Positions 1-7,881 of a DNA stretch of 64,000 nucleotides are shown piece after piece (the stretch's first letter is position 1; each line of letters starts with the position of its first letter). The notes beneath the pieces were generated by a model, which saw only the letters and a list, made by a program, of their open reading frames with translations, did no database searches and had not been told where the DNA came from. Source of the DNA: Sphingobium sp. D43FB (GTDB lineage Bacteria; Pseudomonadota; Alphaproteobacteria; Sphingomonadales; Sphingomonadaceae); NCBI RefSeq assembly GCF_002312805.1, contig NZ_NMUA01000002.1:1-64000 (forward strand), written 5' to 3'. Made by a program: the position numbers and the translations under genes.

Positions 1-202
1 GGCCATAGCCGTTGCGCGTGTTGCCGGCACCTTCGCCTGTCGCAAGATGGTGATCCATCTCCGCGTTTAACGCGCGCTCCGTCAGCGCCTTCTTCAGCGA
101 ATCCAGCAAGCCACCTTGTTCAAATGCCGCACTGGCAGCGCCTCCGGCCAAAAGCTCGTCGAGAAGCGCATTGGGAATAACGGATTCTTTGCGTCGTGAC
201 AT
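1..202 (-). CDS. IS256-family transposase, N-terminal part (runs off window)
   Basis: Reading the minus strand from the ATG at 202 gives 67 codons that begin MSRRKESVIPNALLDELLAG and continue with LLDSLKKALTERALNAEMDHHL and GNTRNGYG near the edge. This is the characteristic start of Mutator/IS256-type DDE transposases. An AAGGAG ribosome site lies 8 bases before the ATG. The rest of the gene, including the DDE triad, is outside the window, so completeness cannot be judged. Confidence 0.9.
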   Translation of the reverse strand, partial: MSRRKESVIPNALLDELLAGGAASAAFEQGGLLDSLKKALTERALNAEMDHHLATGEGAGNTRNGYG

Positions 203-260
203 AGTGGGACTCCTTGTTACCCATTATGCCCGGCCACACACGGAAATCCTGACAGTCCCG
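1..260 (-). mobile_element. IS256-family insertion sequence, one end
   Basis: The element comprises the transposase start (1-202) and about 58 bases of end sequence. Read inwards from the junction the end is GGGACTGTCAGGATTTCCGT, the probable terminal inverted repeat. The DUF262 reading frame resumes directly after about base 260, so the element appears to be inserted inside that gene. The other end and the target-site duplication lie outside the window, so the boundary is approximate by a few bases. Confidence 0.75.
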
Positions 261-261
261 T

Positions 262-999
262 CTCGATCGCCGATCGATAACTTCGATCGTACTGCTCAAG
301 GAGTCGACGACCGATGAGGAGGAAGCATCGACTTTGCGTGAGACTGTATTTGACAGGCTCAACACAGGTGGCACTAAGCTAAGCCGACAAGAGATTCGAA
401 ACGCACTTTACCGGGGACGGATGAACGATCTCGTTGACCGACTTTCTCGCCTGCCAAAATTTCGCGAGGCTTGGGGTATCCCAGCTTGGGTTGAGAACGA
501 GATTGATACCACACAAGGTTTGTTGGAAAATGCGCTGTACGAGAAGATGGAGGATGTGGAACTTGTCCTACGCTTTTTCGCACTTAGGCATGCCGACCAC
601 TACTCTGGCGGCATGCAGCCCTTCTTAGACCTTTACATGCGCAAAGCGGTAACGTTCACCCAGACAGACTTAGAAGTGTTAGAGCGCGAATTCACTGAGA
701 CGCTGAACCTAAACGCGGAGGTTTATGGAGAACTTCTGTTCAGGCCATTTGATCCAGAAGCAAATGAGTGGATAGGGAAAGCGCAGAAAGCATTCTACGA
801 TGCAGTAATGGTGGGGATGTCCGCTTTCCTTGACCGTGCTCAGCGCGTGAAGGAGAAGGCCGTAGATATCCGAAACGCGACCGCGCAAATGTTTCGTGAT
901 GAAGAACAAGGTGCCTTCACGGGCCGGGGAAATACCAAAGAAGATATTCGCAATCGAATTCGTTTATTTCAGGAGATGGTAGAGCGGACGATAGCCTGA
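262..999 (+). pseudogene. DUF262 (GmrSD-like) protein, 5' end removed by IS256-type insertion
   Basis: The frame is open from the IS junction to the stop at 997-999. It reads RRSITSIVLLKEST, then FDRLNTGGTKLSRQEIRNAL, the conserved segment in the middle of DUF262 domains (ParB/Srx-fold nucleases of the GmrSD type IV restriction class and relatives). Everything before this, including the DGQQR-type motif expected in the family, is missing. A TTG at 334 could start a 221-residue product, but that would lack the nuclease core. It shares one base with the following HEPN gene (TGATG), so the two were probably translationally coupled. GC is lower than in the housekeeping genes to the right, which fits acquisition. 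Confidence 0.75.
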
Positions 1000-2036
1000 T
1001 GCATTCGGCAATCTTGGAACGGACTCTGAACGGCTTTAAGGCGATACGCAGGCATGTCGCTTTTTCGGCAAATTTGCGGGCGCAAGTAGGCGCGACGGAT
1101 TTCGAGTGTGCTAGTGGTAACGCCAAATGTTCGAACGTTCGCCGCATCATGGGCGAAGCATCCGACCCGACAAGCTGGCGAGTGATCGATCATTGTGCGG
1201 CTGTGACGCGCAGCTACGCGCTATTCGAATCATTCGTAATTGAGGTTTTGCGGGAATATCTCGCCTTTCTAGCGGGTGCCTACAAAATGTCAGCGCTTGG
1301 TCCCGATTTTGGGGTTCGGTACACCAAGGGCATCGGAAAGATCCTCCAGGATCAGCAGAAGCAGCGCTACCGTAATCTCGATATCGCGGCGATGATCACC
1401 GGGGTCAGCGAGGCGCTTGGCGACCTTGATGGCTATCAAATTCAACCCGAGGCTTTGTTACGAACTGAACAAAACTTACGCATGGCCGAATTGCAACGGC
1501 TGTTTAATGACTGCGGCCTAAGTGGTGTGGAATCTTGGGTTGGATCTCACGCCGCCATTCAAAAATTCTTTGCCGAGCAAGCGCGGCTATCAGACACCGC
1601 AACAAGTGAGCTAAAGCAAATCGTTGATTACCGGAACGAAGCGGCACACGGTGAAGTTGATGACGTCTTGGGCCACGATATTCTTATCGAATTCACCCAC
1701 TTTTTTGACGCTATGTGTCGGTGTCTACTTGATGTCATCCAATATGACACTATCCGTAGGGCAAAAGAATTGAACCGGGCGACGGTTGTAGGACGGATAT
1801 CTGAAACATTTCGCGACGATATAGTGGTCGCGAAAGTCGAAAACGCGACACTCACAGTCGGTGACAAGCTTTATGTTTTCAAGAAGGGCCTCACCTTGAT
1901 TGCTGAGGTTGGAAGCATCAGGATAAACGATGAGGATGTTGAGACCGTCACGGCCGTCGAAGAAACTGAAGTTGGATTGAGGCTCGGCATACGCGCCAAA
2001 GTTGGCTGTGAGTTACTTCGACTGCAACTGGACTGA
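999..2036 (+). CDS. HEPN-domain nuclease (MAE_28990/MAE_18760-like) with C-terminal beta-barrel
   Basis: This 345-residue protein has an N-terminal helical HEPN region with the acidic segment SYALFESFVIEVLREYL (72-88) and the catalytic HEPN motif RNEAAH at 212-217 (R-N-x3-H). HEPN proteins of this group are predicted metal-independent ribonucleases of defence and abortive-infection systems, and are often encoded beside DUF262 proteins. Residues about 262-344 form a separate beta-rich segment, GRISETFRDDIVVAKV...LTVGDKLYVF...EVGLRLGIRAKVGCELLRL, that resembles domain 2 of translation GTPases. The ATG overlaps the DUF262 stop by one base. The assignment to HEPN is firm on the motif; the barrel assignment is by eye. 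Confidence 0.75.
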   Translation: MHSAILERTLNGFKAIRRHVAFSANLRAQVGATDFECASGNAKCSNVRRIMGEASDPTSWRVIDHCAAVTRSYALFESFVIEVLREYLAFLAGAYKMSALGPDFGVRYTKGIGKILQDQQKQRYRNLDIAAMITGVSEALGDLDGYQIQPEALLRTEQNLRMAELQRLFNDCGLSGVESWVGSHAAIQKFFAEQARLSDTATSELKQIVDYRNEAAHGEVDDVLGHDILIEFTHFFDAMCRCLLDVIQYDTIRRAKELNRATVVGRISETFRDDIVVAKVENATLTVGDKLYVFKKGLTLIAEVGSIRINDEDVETVTAVEETEVGLRLGIRAKVGCELLRLQLD

Positions 2037-2241
2037 TCTTGAAGACGATAGGTGATCGGGGGGGGGGTAAGCTTGCAATTTCGCTTACTTCAATCTTGCA
2101 GCGCTCAATTGCTGTTATGTTGCGGTCTCGACACCCTTCTTCTCGCGGCAAACAGATTAACGAACAGCGGATTTTAGGGTAGTTCGCGCGTAGGTCAAAT
2201 GACCGGCTTTGGCGCATAACCGCCCCCCTCCCCACCCAACA
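2037..2241. other. Intergenic region with G10 tract
   Basis: No gene is seen between the HEPN gene and the terminator of the cold-shock gene. A run of ten G residues lies at 2058-2067. The region forms the border between the AT-richer accessory patch and the GC-rich core. Confidence 0.6.
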
Positions 2242-2246
2242 AAAAA

Positions 2247-2273
2247 GGGCCGCCCCTTGGGGCGACCCTTTTT
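2247..2273 (-). terminator. Terminator of the cold-shock gene (possibly bidirectional)
   Basis: GGGCCGCCCC (2247-2256) and GGGGCGACCC (2259-2268) pair with one mismatch. On the minus strand the stem is followed by a T run (the A6 at 2241-2246), and on the plus strand by TTTTT. Confidence 0.8.
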
Positions 2274-2311
2274 CTATCCTCTCCCCATAACAGGGACAGT
2301 CAGGAGGCCGT

Positions 2312-3187
2312 TTAGTCGGCCTTCGTCTGGAGGTTGACGGCGGCATATTTGCCGCGGCGGTCAACTTCCAGTTCGAAGTCGAGACGGTCGCCTTCGTTGA
2401 GGGCGGCCATGCCGGCGCGTTCGACGGCGCTGATGTGGACGAAGGCGTCGGGCTGGCCGTCATCGCGCTGAATGAAGCCGAAGCCCTTCATCGCGTTGAA
2501 GAATTTGACCGTGCCGCTGGAGCGTTCGCCGGTCAGCTGACGCTGGGGGCCACCACGTTCCGCACCGCCGCCGAAGCCGCCGGGCGCTGCACCGAAACCA
2601 CCAGCGCGGGGTTCGCGCGGTTCGCGCGGCGGGCCGCGATCAGTGACGGGGAGCGGTTCGCCGTCGATGACCAGATCGGTCGCCGATACCTTGCCACCAC
2701 GATCAACGAGGGTGAAGCCGAGCTGCTGCCCTTCGGCCAAGCCGGTCAGGCCAGCCTGTTCCACGGCGCTGATGTGGACGAACACGTCTTCGCCGCCATC
2801 ATCACGAACGATGAAGCCGAAGCCCTTTTGCCCGTTGAAGAATTTGACGACGCCCTTGCCTTCGCCAACGACCTGCGCGGGCATGCCGCCACGACCGCCA
2901 CCGCCGCCGAAACCACCGCCGCCGCCGCCGCCGAAGCCGCCACCGCGCGGTGCGCCGCCGCCGAAGCCGCCGCGATCACCACCGCCAGCGCCACCGCCGA
3001 AGCCGCCACGATCACCACCGAAACCGCCGCCGCCGCCGAAGCGGTCACCGCCGCCGCCGAAGCCGCCGCCAAAACCACCGCGACCACCGCCGCCGCCACC
3101 GGCACCCTGATCGTAGAAATTGTCGTCGCCGAAACCGTCGCGCTTGTCCTTGCCGCGCCCGCCGCGGCGACCTCTGTCAAAACTCAT
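2312..3187 (-). CDS. Double cold-shock-domain protein with glycine-rich N-terminus
   Basis: The 291-residue product has about 100 N-terminal residues made of GGGFGG/DRGGFGG-type repeats, then two cold-shock domains. Each carries the RNA-binding motifs RNP1 (KGFGFI) and RNP2 (VFVHIS in the first, AFVHIS in the second), preceded by GVVKFFN or GTVKFFN. Cold-shock domains bind single-stranded RNA/DNA and melt RNA secondary structure. The low-complexity arm resembles RGG-type RNA-binding or condensate-forming tails. It stands alone, with a good hairpin terminator downstream. The two-domain form is usual in alphaproteobacteria; the very long Gly-rich arm is the notable part. Confidence 0.9.
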   Translation of the reverse strand: MSFDRGRRGGRGKDKRDGFGDDNFYDQGAGGGGGGRGGFGGGFGGGGDRFGGGGGFGGDRGGFGGGAGGGDRGGFGGGAPRGGGFGGGGGGGFGGGGGRGGMPAQVVGEGKGVVKFFNGQKGFGFIVRDDGGEDVFVHISAVEQAGLTGLAEGQQLGFTLVDRGGKVSATDLVIDGEPLPVTDRGPPREPREPRAGGFGAAPGGFGGGAERGGPQRQLTGERSSGTVKFFNAMKGFGFIQRDDGQPDAFVHISAVERAGMAALNEGDRLDFELEVDRRGKYAAVNLQTKAD

Positions 3188-3445
3188 GCCCTGTTAGTCA
3201 CTTTCGCTTCGCCCCAAGACCATTCGGACACGCATGTCGGGCGAATGACATGCAAAATCCACCGCAAAGGCGGGTTTGGGAATCACTATATCAAATTTTC
3301 AGGGGAGCGCGAACGATTTTAACAGGGGCGGTCCCGTTCCGTTCCTTTTGCGCAAACCACTGTGCTTTGCGGGTAATATTCCCCTTCTTTCCGCCGCCGC
3401 AAAGCGTCGATTGCGATATGTCCGCTTTACCCATAGAGGGAGGAT

Positions 3446-4063
3446 ATGACCGTCCATTTCCATGAAGAAGATCTGCCCGCTGGCGTGCTTGCCCCCGGCC
3501 CGATCGCCGTCGATACCGAAACCATGGGGTTGATCACCCCGCGCGACCGCCTGTGCGTCGTCCAGATAAGCGATGGCCAGGGCGACGAGCATCTGGTGCG
3601 GTTCAAGCCGGGCAGCGACTATGCCGCGCCGAACCTGCGCGCGGTGCTGGCCGACCCGGAGCGGCTGAAACTCTATCATTTCGGGCGGTTCGATATCGCC
3701 GCGATCCAGCATTATCTGGGCGTGGTCGCTGCCCCCGTCTATTGCACCAAGATCGCGTCGCGGCTGATCCGTACCTATACCGACCGCCATGGGCTGAAGG
3801 AACTGGTCCGCGAATTGCTGGGCCAGGACATCAGCAAGCAGCAGCAGTCGAGCGACTGGGGCAATCCGGTGCTGAGCGATGCGCAGAAGGATTATGCGGC
3901 GTCCGACGTGCGCTATCTGCATGCGTTGCGCGCCGAGCTGGACAAAAGGCTGGTGCGCGAAGGGCGGATGGAATTGGCGCAGGCCTGTTTCGACTTCCTG
4001 CCGCACCGTGCCGCGCTCGACCTGGCCGGGTGGCCGGAGATCGACATTTTCGCGCATATGTAA
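3446..4063 (+). CDS. rnd: Ribonuclease D-type 3'-5' exonuclease (short form)
   Basis: This 205-residue DEDDy exonuclease has motif Exo I AVDTETMGL (D23, E25), Exo II around HFGRFDIAAI and Exo III YAASDVRYL (Tyr plus Asp). RNase D trims 3' ends of tRNA precursors and other stable RNAs. The C-terminal HRDC domains of E. coli RNase D are absent, as in many alphaproteobacteria. It is followed 15 bases later by lptC, an arrangement common in this class. The ATG start is preceded by AGGGAGG. Confidence 0.9.
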   Translation: MTVHFHEEDLPAGVLAPGPIAVDTETMGLITPRDRLCVVQISDGQGDEHLVRFKPGSDYAAPNLRAVLADPERLKLYHFGRFDIAAIQHYLGVVAAPVYCTKIASRLIRTYTDRHGLKELVRELLGQDISKQQQSSDWGNPVLSDAQKDYAASDVRYLHALRAELDKRLVREGRMELAQACFDFLPHRAALDLAGWPEIDIFAHM

Positions 4064-4078
4064 GGAAATAGCAGCGCC

Positions 4079-4726
4079 GTGTCCGTCCAGGCCGATCAGC
4101 AACGCGATGTGCGCCGCCAATGGGCGCAGCCGGGGGGCAGCCATGACCGCATGGTCAAGCTGCTCAAAAACTGGCTGCCTGTGGCCGTCGGCGTGCTGAG
4201 CGCGCTGCTGGCGACCGCGCCCTTTACCGGTGGGGACAAGGTGAGCTTCGTCCTCGACAAGAATAAGGTCGATGTGGCGAAGGAGCGGATGCGGGTGACC
4301 GAAGCGCTGTATCGCGGCGAGGACAGCAAGGGGCAGCCCTTTTCGCTGCGCGCGGGGTCGGCGGTGCAGAAAAGCTCGCGCGAGCCGATCGTGGACTTGA
4401 ACGCCATGTCGGCGCGCATCCTGCTGTCCGATGGCCCCGCCGTGCTGAGCGCGCAGAAGGGCCGCTATGATATGGACAGCGAGCGGGTCGGCATCGAGGG
4501 GCCGGTGCAGTTCGAGGCGGCGGGCGGATACAGGCTGACCACGCGCGATGTCGGCATCGACCTCAAATCGCGGCGGATGCAGAGCGCGGGCCGGGTCGAC
4601 GGGCGCATCCCGATCGGGACGTTCAGCGCGGACCATCTGGAAGCGGACCTGGGCGCGCGGACGGTGACGTTGAATGGCCGGGCGAACTTGCGTATCGAAC
4701 AAAATGGTCTCAAAGGGCGCAACTGA
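4079..4726 (+). CDS. lptC: LPS export protein LptC family
   Basis: A cytoplasmic N-terminus is followed by one membrane anchor (about 27-47, NWLPVAVGVLSALLA) and a periplasmic beta-jellyroll of the LptC/YrbK family. LptC couples the inner-membrane LptBFG extractor to the LptA bridge. The GTG at 4079 is chosen because AAGGAA lies just upstream and rnd ends at 4063. The stop overlaps the lptA ATG (TGATG). Sphingomonads are known for glycosphingolipids in place of LPS, so the cargo is an open point. Confidence 0.85.
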   Translation: MSVQADQQRDVRRQWAQPGGSHDRMVKLLKNWLPVAVGVLSALLATAPFTGGDKVSFVLDKNKVDVAKERMRVTEALYRGEDSKGQPFSLRAGSAVQKSSREPIVDLNAMSARILLSDGPAVLSAQKGRYDMDSERVGIEGPVQFEAAGGYRLTTRDVGIDLKSRRMQSAGRVDGRIPIGTFSADHLEADLGARTVTLNGRANLRIEQNGLKGRN

Positions 4727-5277
4727 TGACACGCTCCTTCCTTTTGCTGACGATCGGTGCCGTAGGCGCTGCCGGGATGATGATCGCGGGCGCAGGCGCG
4801 CAGGTGATGCAGAATCATGACAGCAACGCGCCGGTCAATTTCAACGCCGACCGGATCGAGGTGCAGGACCGCGCCGACCGCGTCGTGGTGTCGGGCAATG
4901 TCGAAGTGACGCAGGCGGGCATGACGCTGAACGCCGCGCGCATGACGGTGGCCTATCGCAACCAGCCGGGCAGCGGCACGAGCGGCGTGGAGATCGACCG
5001 GATCGACGCGTCGGGCAATGTCGTGGTGACCAAGGGCGACCAGACCGCACGCGGCAATGTCGCCATTTACGACCTCAACAGCAAGCTGATCACGATGCTG
5101 GGCAATGTCGCGCTGACGCAGGGCGGCAATCGGCTGACCGGCGGGCGGCTGGTGATGGACCTCAATAGCGGGCGATCGACCGTGGACGGGCGGTCTTCGG
5201 GCGGCGCGGCGGGATCGACGACGAGTCCGAGCGGGCGCGTGTCGGGCACCTTCACCGTGCCGCAGCGGAAGAATTGA
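4726..5277 (+). CDS. lptA: Periplasmic LptA/OstA-family transport protein
   Basis: This 183-residue protein has a signal peptide ending near AGAGA (about residue 25) and an OstA-type beta-jellyroll. Typical family segments are FNADRIEVQDRADRVVVSGN and GNVALTQGGNRLTGGRLVMD. In the family, LptA oligomers bridge inner and outer membranes. It directly overlaps lptC, and its TGA overlaps the TTG of the next gene. The usual downstream partners lptB and rpoN are not next in this window. Confidence 0.9.
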   Translation: MTRSFLLLTIGAVGAAGMMIAGAGAQVMQNHDSNAPVNFNADRIEVQDRADRVVVSGNVEVTQAGMTLNAARMTVAYRNQPGSGTSGVEIDRIDASGNVVVTKGDQTARGNVAIYDLNSKLITMLGNVALTQGGNRLTGGRLVMDLNSGRSTVDGRSSGGAAGSTTSPSGRVSGTFTVPQRKN

Positions 5278-5960
5278 CGCCCGCCGAGCGGGCTGTGCGC
5301 GACCGGGTGCTGGGTCGGGCAGAGGTCGAGGCGTTGCTGGCGGGGGCGTTGTCCCGGCACCTTATCGATTGCGATCTGAAGGGGGCGGACCTGAGTGGGC
5401 TGGCCCTGCCCGGCTGGACGTTCGAGACGTGCCAGTTGCGGCGCGTAGATTGGACCGGGGCGCGGCTGGAGGGGACGGTGTGGCGGTCCTGCCGCGGTCC
5501 GTTTGCGAACTTTGTGGGCGCGGACCTCAATGAAGCGCGCTTTTCCGCCTGCGACCTTAACAACAGCCAGTGGCGCGGGGCGCGGTTGGGCGCGGCTGTG
5601 TTCGAACGGTGCAAGCTGACCGGGGCCGACCTGTCGGAGATCAAGGCGTTCGACCTGCGCTTTGACGAGACGCTGCTGATCAACGCCAAATTGCCCGGCT
5701 TTTCCTTTCGCAAGCAAGTGTTGCAACGCATCGATTTCAGCGCGGCAGACCTGCGCAAATGCGATTTTCGCGATGCCCAGTTCGAGGATTGCAGCCTGCG
5801 TGAGGCGCATCTGGCCGATGCCCGATTCGATGGCGCGGATCTGCGCGGCGCGGATCTGGGCGGATTGCGGCTGAACGATGCCAGCCGCTTTCGCGGCGCG
5901 ACGATCTCGCGCGCGCAGGCGAGCCAGTTGCTGGGCGAACTGGGGCTGAAGGTTCTGTAG
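5274..5960 (+). CDS. Pentapeptide-repeat protein
   Basis: The 228-residue protein consists mainly of A(D/N)LXX-type pentapeptides (for example CDLKGADLSGLAL, FVGADLNEARF, FDGADLRGADLGG), predicted to fold as a right-handed quadrilateral beta-helix. Relatives include McbG/Qnr-type gyrase-protecting proteins, but the specific role cannot be read from sequence. The start is a TTG at 5274 embedded in the lptA stop (TTGA), which implies translational coupling. No signal peptide is seen. It occupies the position where lptB is often found. Confidence 0.8.
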   Translation: MTPAERAVRDRVLGRAEVEALLAGALSRHLIDCDLKGADLSGLALPGWTFETCQLRRVDWTGARLEGTVWRSCRGPFANFVGADLNEARFSACDLNNSQWRGARLGAAVFERCKLTGADLSEIKAFDLRFDETLLINAKLPGFSFRKQVLQRIDFSAADLRKCDFRDAQFEDCSLREAHLADARFDGADLRGADLGGLRLNDASRFRGATISRAQASQLLGELGLKVL

Positions 5961-5973
5961 GCCGCACAAAAAC

Positions 5974-6001
5974 AAGCCCGGCGCTCTTGCGAGGCACCGG
6001 G
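5974..6001. terminator. Hairpin between converging genes
   Basis: GCCCGG...CCGGGC arms enclose an inner CTC-TTGC-GAG helix, in the gap between the pentapeptide gene (+) and the DUF4136 gene (-). A weak A-rich stretch (ACAAAAACAA) upstream would serve as the T run for the minus strand. Confidence 0.5.
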
Positions 6002-6047
6002 CAGGATCAGGGTCTATGGCTGGGAGCCGACCCGATAATGTGCTGCG

Positions 6048-6701
6048 TCAGCCCTTCTTTTCGGGCGGCAGGGTGATCTTCACATCCTCGCCATTTTGGC
6101 CAGGGAAGTTGGTGAACATCGCGTCGATCAGGTTCGGGACCAGATAGGTCAGCTTGTTGGACAGCGACTGGGCGCTCGCCTTGCCTTCGAACAGGCGGCG
6201 ATTGTCGGCAGCGCGGTCGATCTTCATGCTGAGGTCGCTGGTATAGACGGTGTAGCTGGACACGTCGTTGAAACCGCCGCCGCCGAACAGCCAGGGATCA
6301 TAGAAGCCATAGCCCCAAGGACGACCCCAGCGACCGCCGAAGCCACCGCCCCAAGGACCAAAGCCGCCATAACCGCCGCCAAAGCCGGTCGAGCGGACCT
6401 TTTCGCGGCCATTGTCGACATCATAGGCGACGCGGACGATGAGGTCGGCGCGTGCGGGGTCGCTGGCCGGGACATAGCCGGTCTGCGCCAAGCGCTGGCC
6501 GACCATGTCGGCATAATGGGCAAATTCGAGGCCGCCCGCGAGTTGCGGATTGTCAGCGACGATGGTGTAGCTCTGGCCCGCGGGGGCCGGGAGCTGCTGG
6601 AAACGGGCGACATCGGCCTTGAACGGCGTGGCGCAGCCCGACAGCGCAACCAGCGCTAGGGCAGGCGCTGCGAACAGACCGAACTTTTTGAAACGGGTCA
6701 T
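6048..6701 (-). CDS. DUF4136-family lipoprotein
   Basis: The 217-residue protein starts MTRFKKFGLF and has a lipobox LSGC with Cys23 as the acylated residue. It shows the DUF4136 pattern: an N-terminal strand after the Cys, ADLIVRVAYDV in the middle and a C-terminal LIDAMFTNFPG segment. A Gly/Trp/Phe-rich stretch (GFGGGYGGFGPWGGGFGG region) interrupts the domain. Function is unknown; members are envelope lipoproteins. A longer frame extends to 6848, but the ATG at 6701 gives the correct signal sequence. Confidence 0.85.
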   Translation of the reverse strand: MTRFKKFGLFAAPALALVALSGCATPFKADVARFQQLPAPAGQSYTIVADNPQLAGGLEFAHYADMVGQRLAQTGYVPASDPARADLIVRVAYDVDNGREKVRSTGFGGGYGGFGPWGGGFGGRWGRPWGYGFYDPWLFGGGGFNDVSSYTVYTSDLSMKIDRAADNRRLFEGKASAQSLSNKLTYLVPNLIDAMFTNFPGQNGEDVKITLPPEKKG

Positions 6702-6863
6702 TTTTCTGCGTCCTGTATCAGGCATGAATCTATCTGCATCATTGGGGCCTGTTGTAGCAAGCCGCAACTGAACATCATTTGAACGCACGAGAAAACCGAA
6801 CGGGCGCAAACCATGTCCTGTCACCGCAAGGACGCCACGCCCGGCCATAACCCGTAAGGCCCG

Positions 6864-7868
6864 TCAGCGCATCAGCCCCATCGCATCATAGGCGGCGCGC
6901 AACGTCGGTTCGGCCGCCGCCGCCGCCTTGGCCGCGCCCTTGTCGAGAATCGCGTCGAGTGCGGCGTCGTCGGTGCGCAGTTCCAGGAAGCGCTGGCGAA
7001 TCGGGCGCAGCGTTTCGACCAGCACTTCGCCTAGCGCCGGCTTGAACGCGCCGAAGCCCTTCCCCGCAAATTCGGCGCAGACGGCATCGGGCGTGCGGGC
7101 GGTCAGCGTGGCGAGAATGCCGACGAGGTTGCTCGCCTCCGGCCGGCCCGCCAGGCCTGCTGCGGTTTCGGGCAGCATTTCCTGGTCGCTCTTGGCCTTC
7201 TTCACCTTGGCCATGATGGCGTCGTCATCATCGGTCAGGTTGATGCGGCTCATGTCCGAGGGGTCGGACTTGGACATTTTCGCGCTGCCGTCGCGCAGCG
7301 ACATGATGCGCGCCGATTCCTTGGGGATGATCGGGTCCGGCAGGGTGAAGAGATCAACGCCGAAATCGCTGTTGAACTTGGCGGCGATGTCGCGCGCCAG
7401 CTCCAGATGCTGTTTCTGATCCTCGCCCACGGGAACATGGGTGGCGTTATAGGCGAGGATGTCGGCGGCCTGCAGCACGGGATAGACGAACAGGCCGACC
7501 GATGCGCCTTCGCGGTCCTTGCCTGCCTTGTCCTTGAACTGGGTCATGCGATTGAGCCAGCCGATGCGTGCGGTGCCGTTCAGCAACCAGCAAAGCTCAG
7601 CGTGAGCGGGGACGCGGGCCTGGTTGAAGAGGACGCTGCGATCCGGGTCGATCCCGGCGGCGACCAGGGCAGCGGCCATGTCGCGCACGTTGCGGATACG
7701 CTGTTCGCGGGCCTCATGCACGGTGATCGAGTGCATGTCGGCGAGAAAGAAGAAGCACTGCGAGTCCGCATCCATCTCGTCCTGCATCTTCACCCAGTTG
7801 CGGATCGCGCCGAGATAATTGCCAAGGTGCAGATTGCCGGTGGGCTGAATGCCGGAAAGGACGCGCAT
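6864..7868 (-). CDS. trpS: Tryptophan--tRNA ligase
   Basis: This 334-residue class Ic synthetase has the HIGH-type signature HLGN (14-17), the family sequence SGIQPTGNLHLGNYLGAI, and the KMSKS loop (AKMSKSDPSD). It charges tRNA-Trp. Length matches bacterial TrpRS. It lies 13 bases downstream of murJ, on the same strand and likely in the same transcript. Confidence 0.97.
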   Translation of the reverse strand: MRVLSGIQPTGNLHLGNYLGAIRNWVKMQDEMDADSQCFFFLADMHSITVHEAREQRIRNVRDMAAALVAAGIDPDRSVLFNQARVPAHAELCWLLNGTARIGWLNRMTQFKDKAGKDREGASVGLFVYPVLQAADILAYNATHVPVGEDQKQHLELARDIAAKFNSDFGVDLFTLPDPIIPKESARIMSLRDGSAKMSKSDPSDMSRINLTDDDDAIMAKVKKAKSDQEMLPETAAGLAGRPEASNLVGILATLTARTPDAVCAEFAGKGFGAFKPALGEVLVETLRPIRQRFLELRTDDAALDAILDKGAAKAAAAAEPTLRAAYDAMGLMR

Positions 7869-7881
7869 GGGATGATCCGTT

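Noticed and set aside
2643-3110. Poly-proline plus-strand frame and array-like repeats, considered as a CRISPR or a real gene
   Set aside because: The repeats are the coding repeats of the glycine-rich arm of the cold-shock protein; units are irregular and there are no spacers.
3299-4732. 477-residue minus-strand frame
   Set aside because: It is antisense to rnd and lptC, both clear families.
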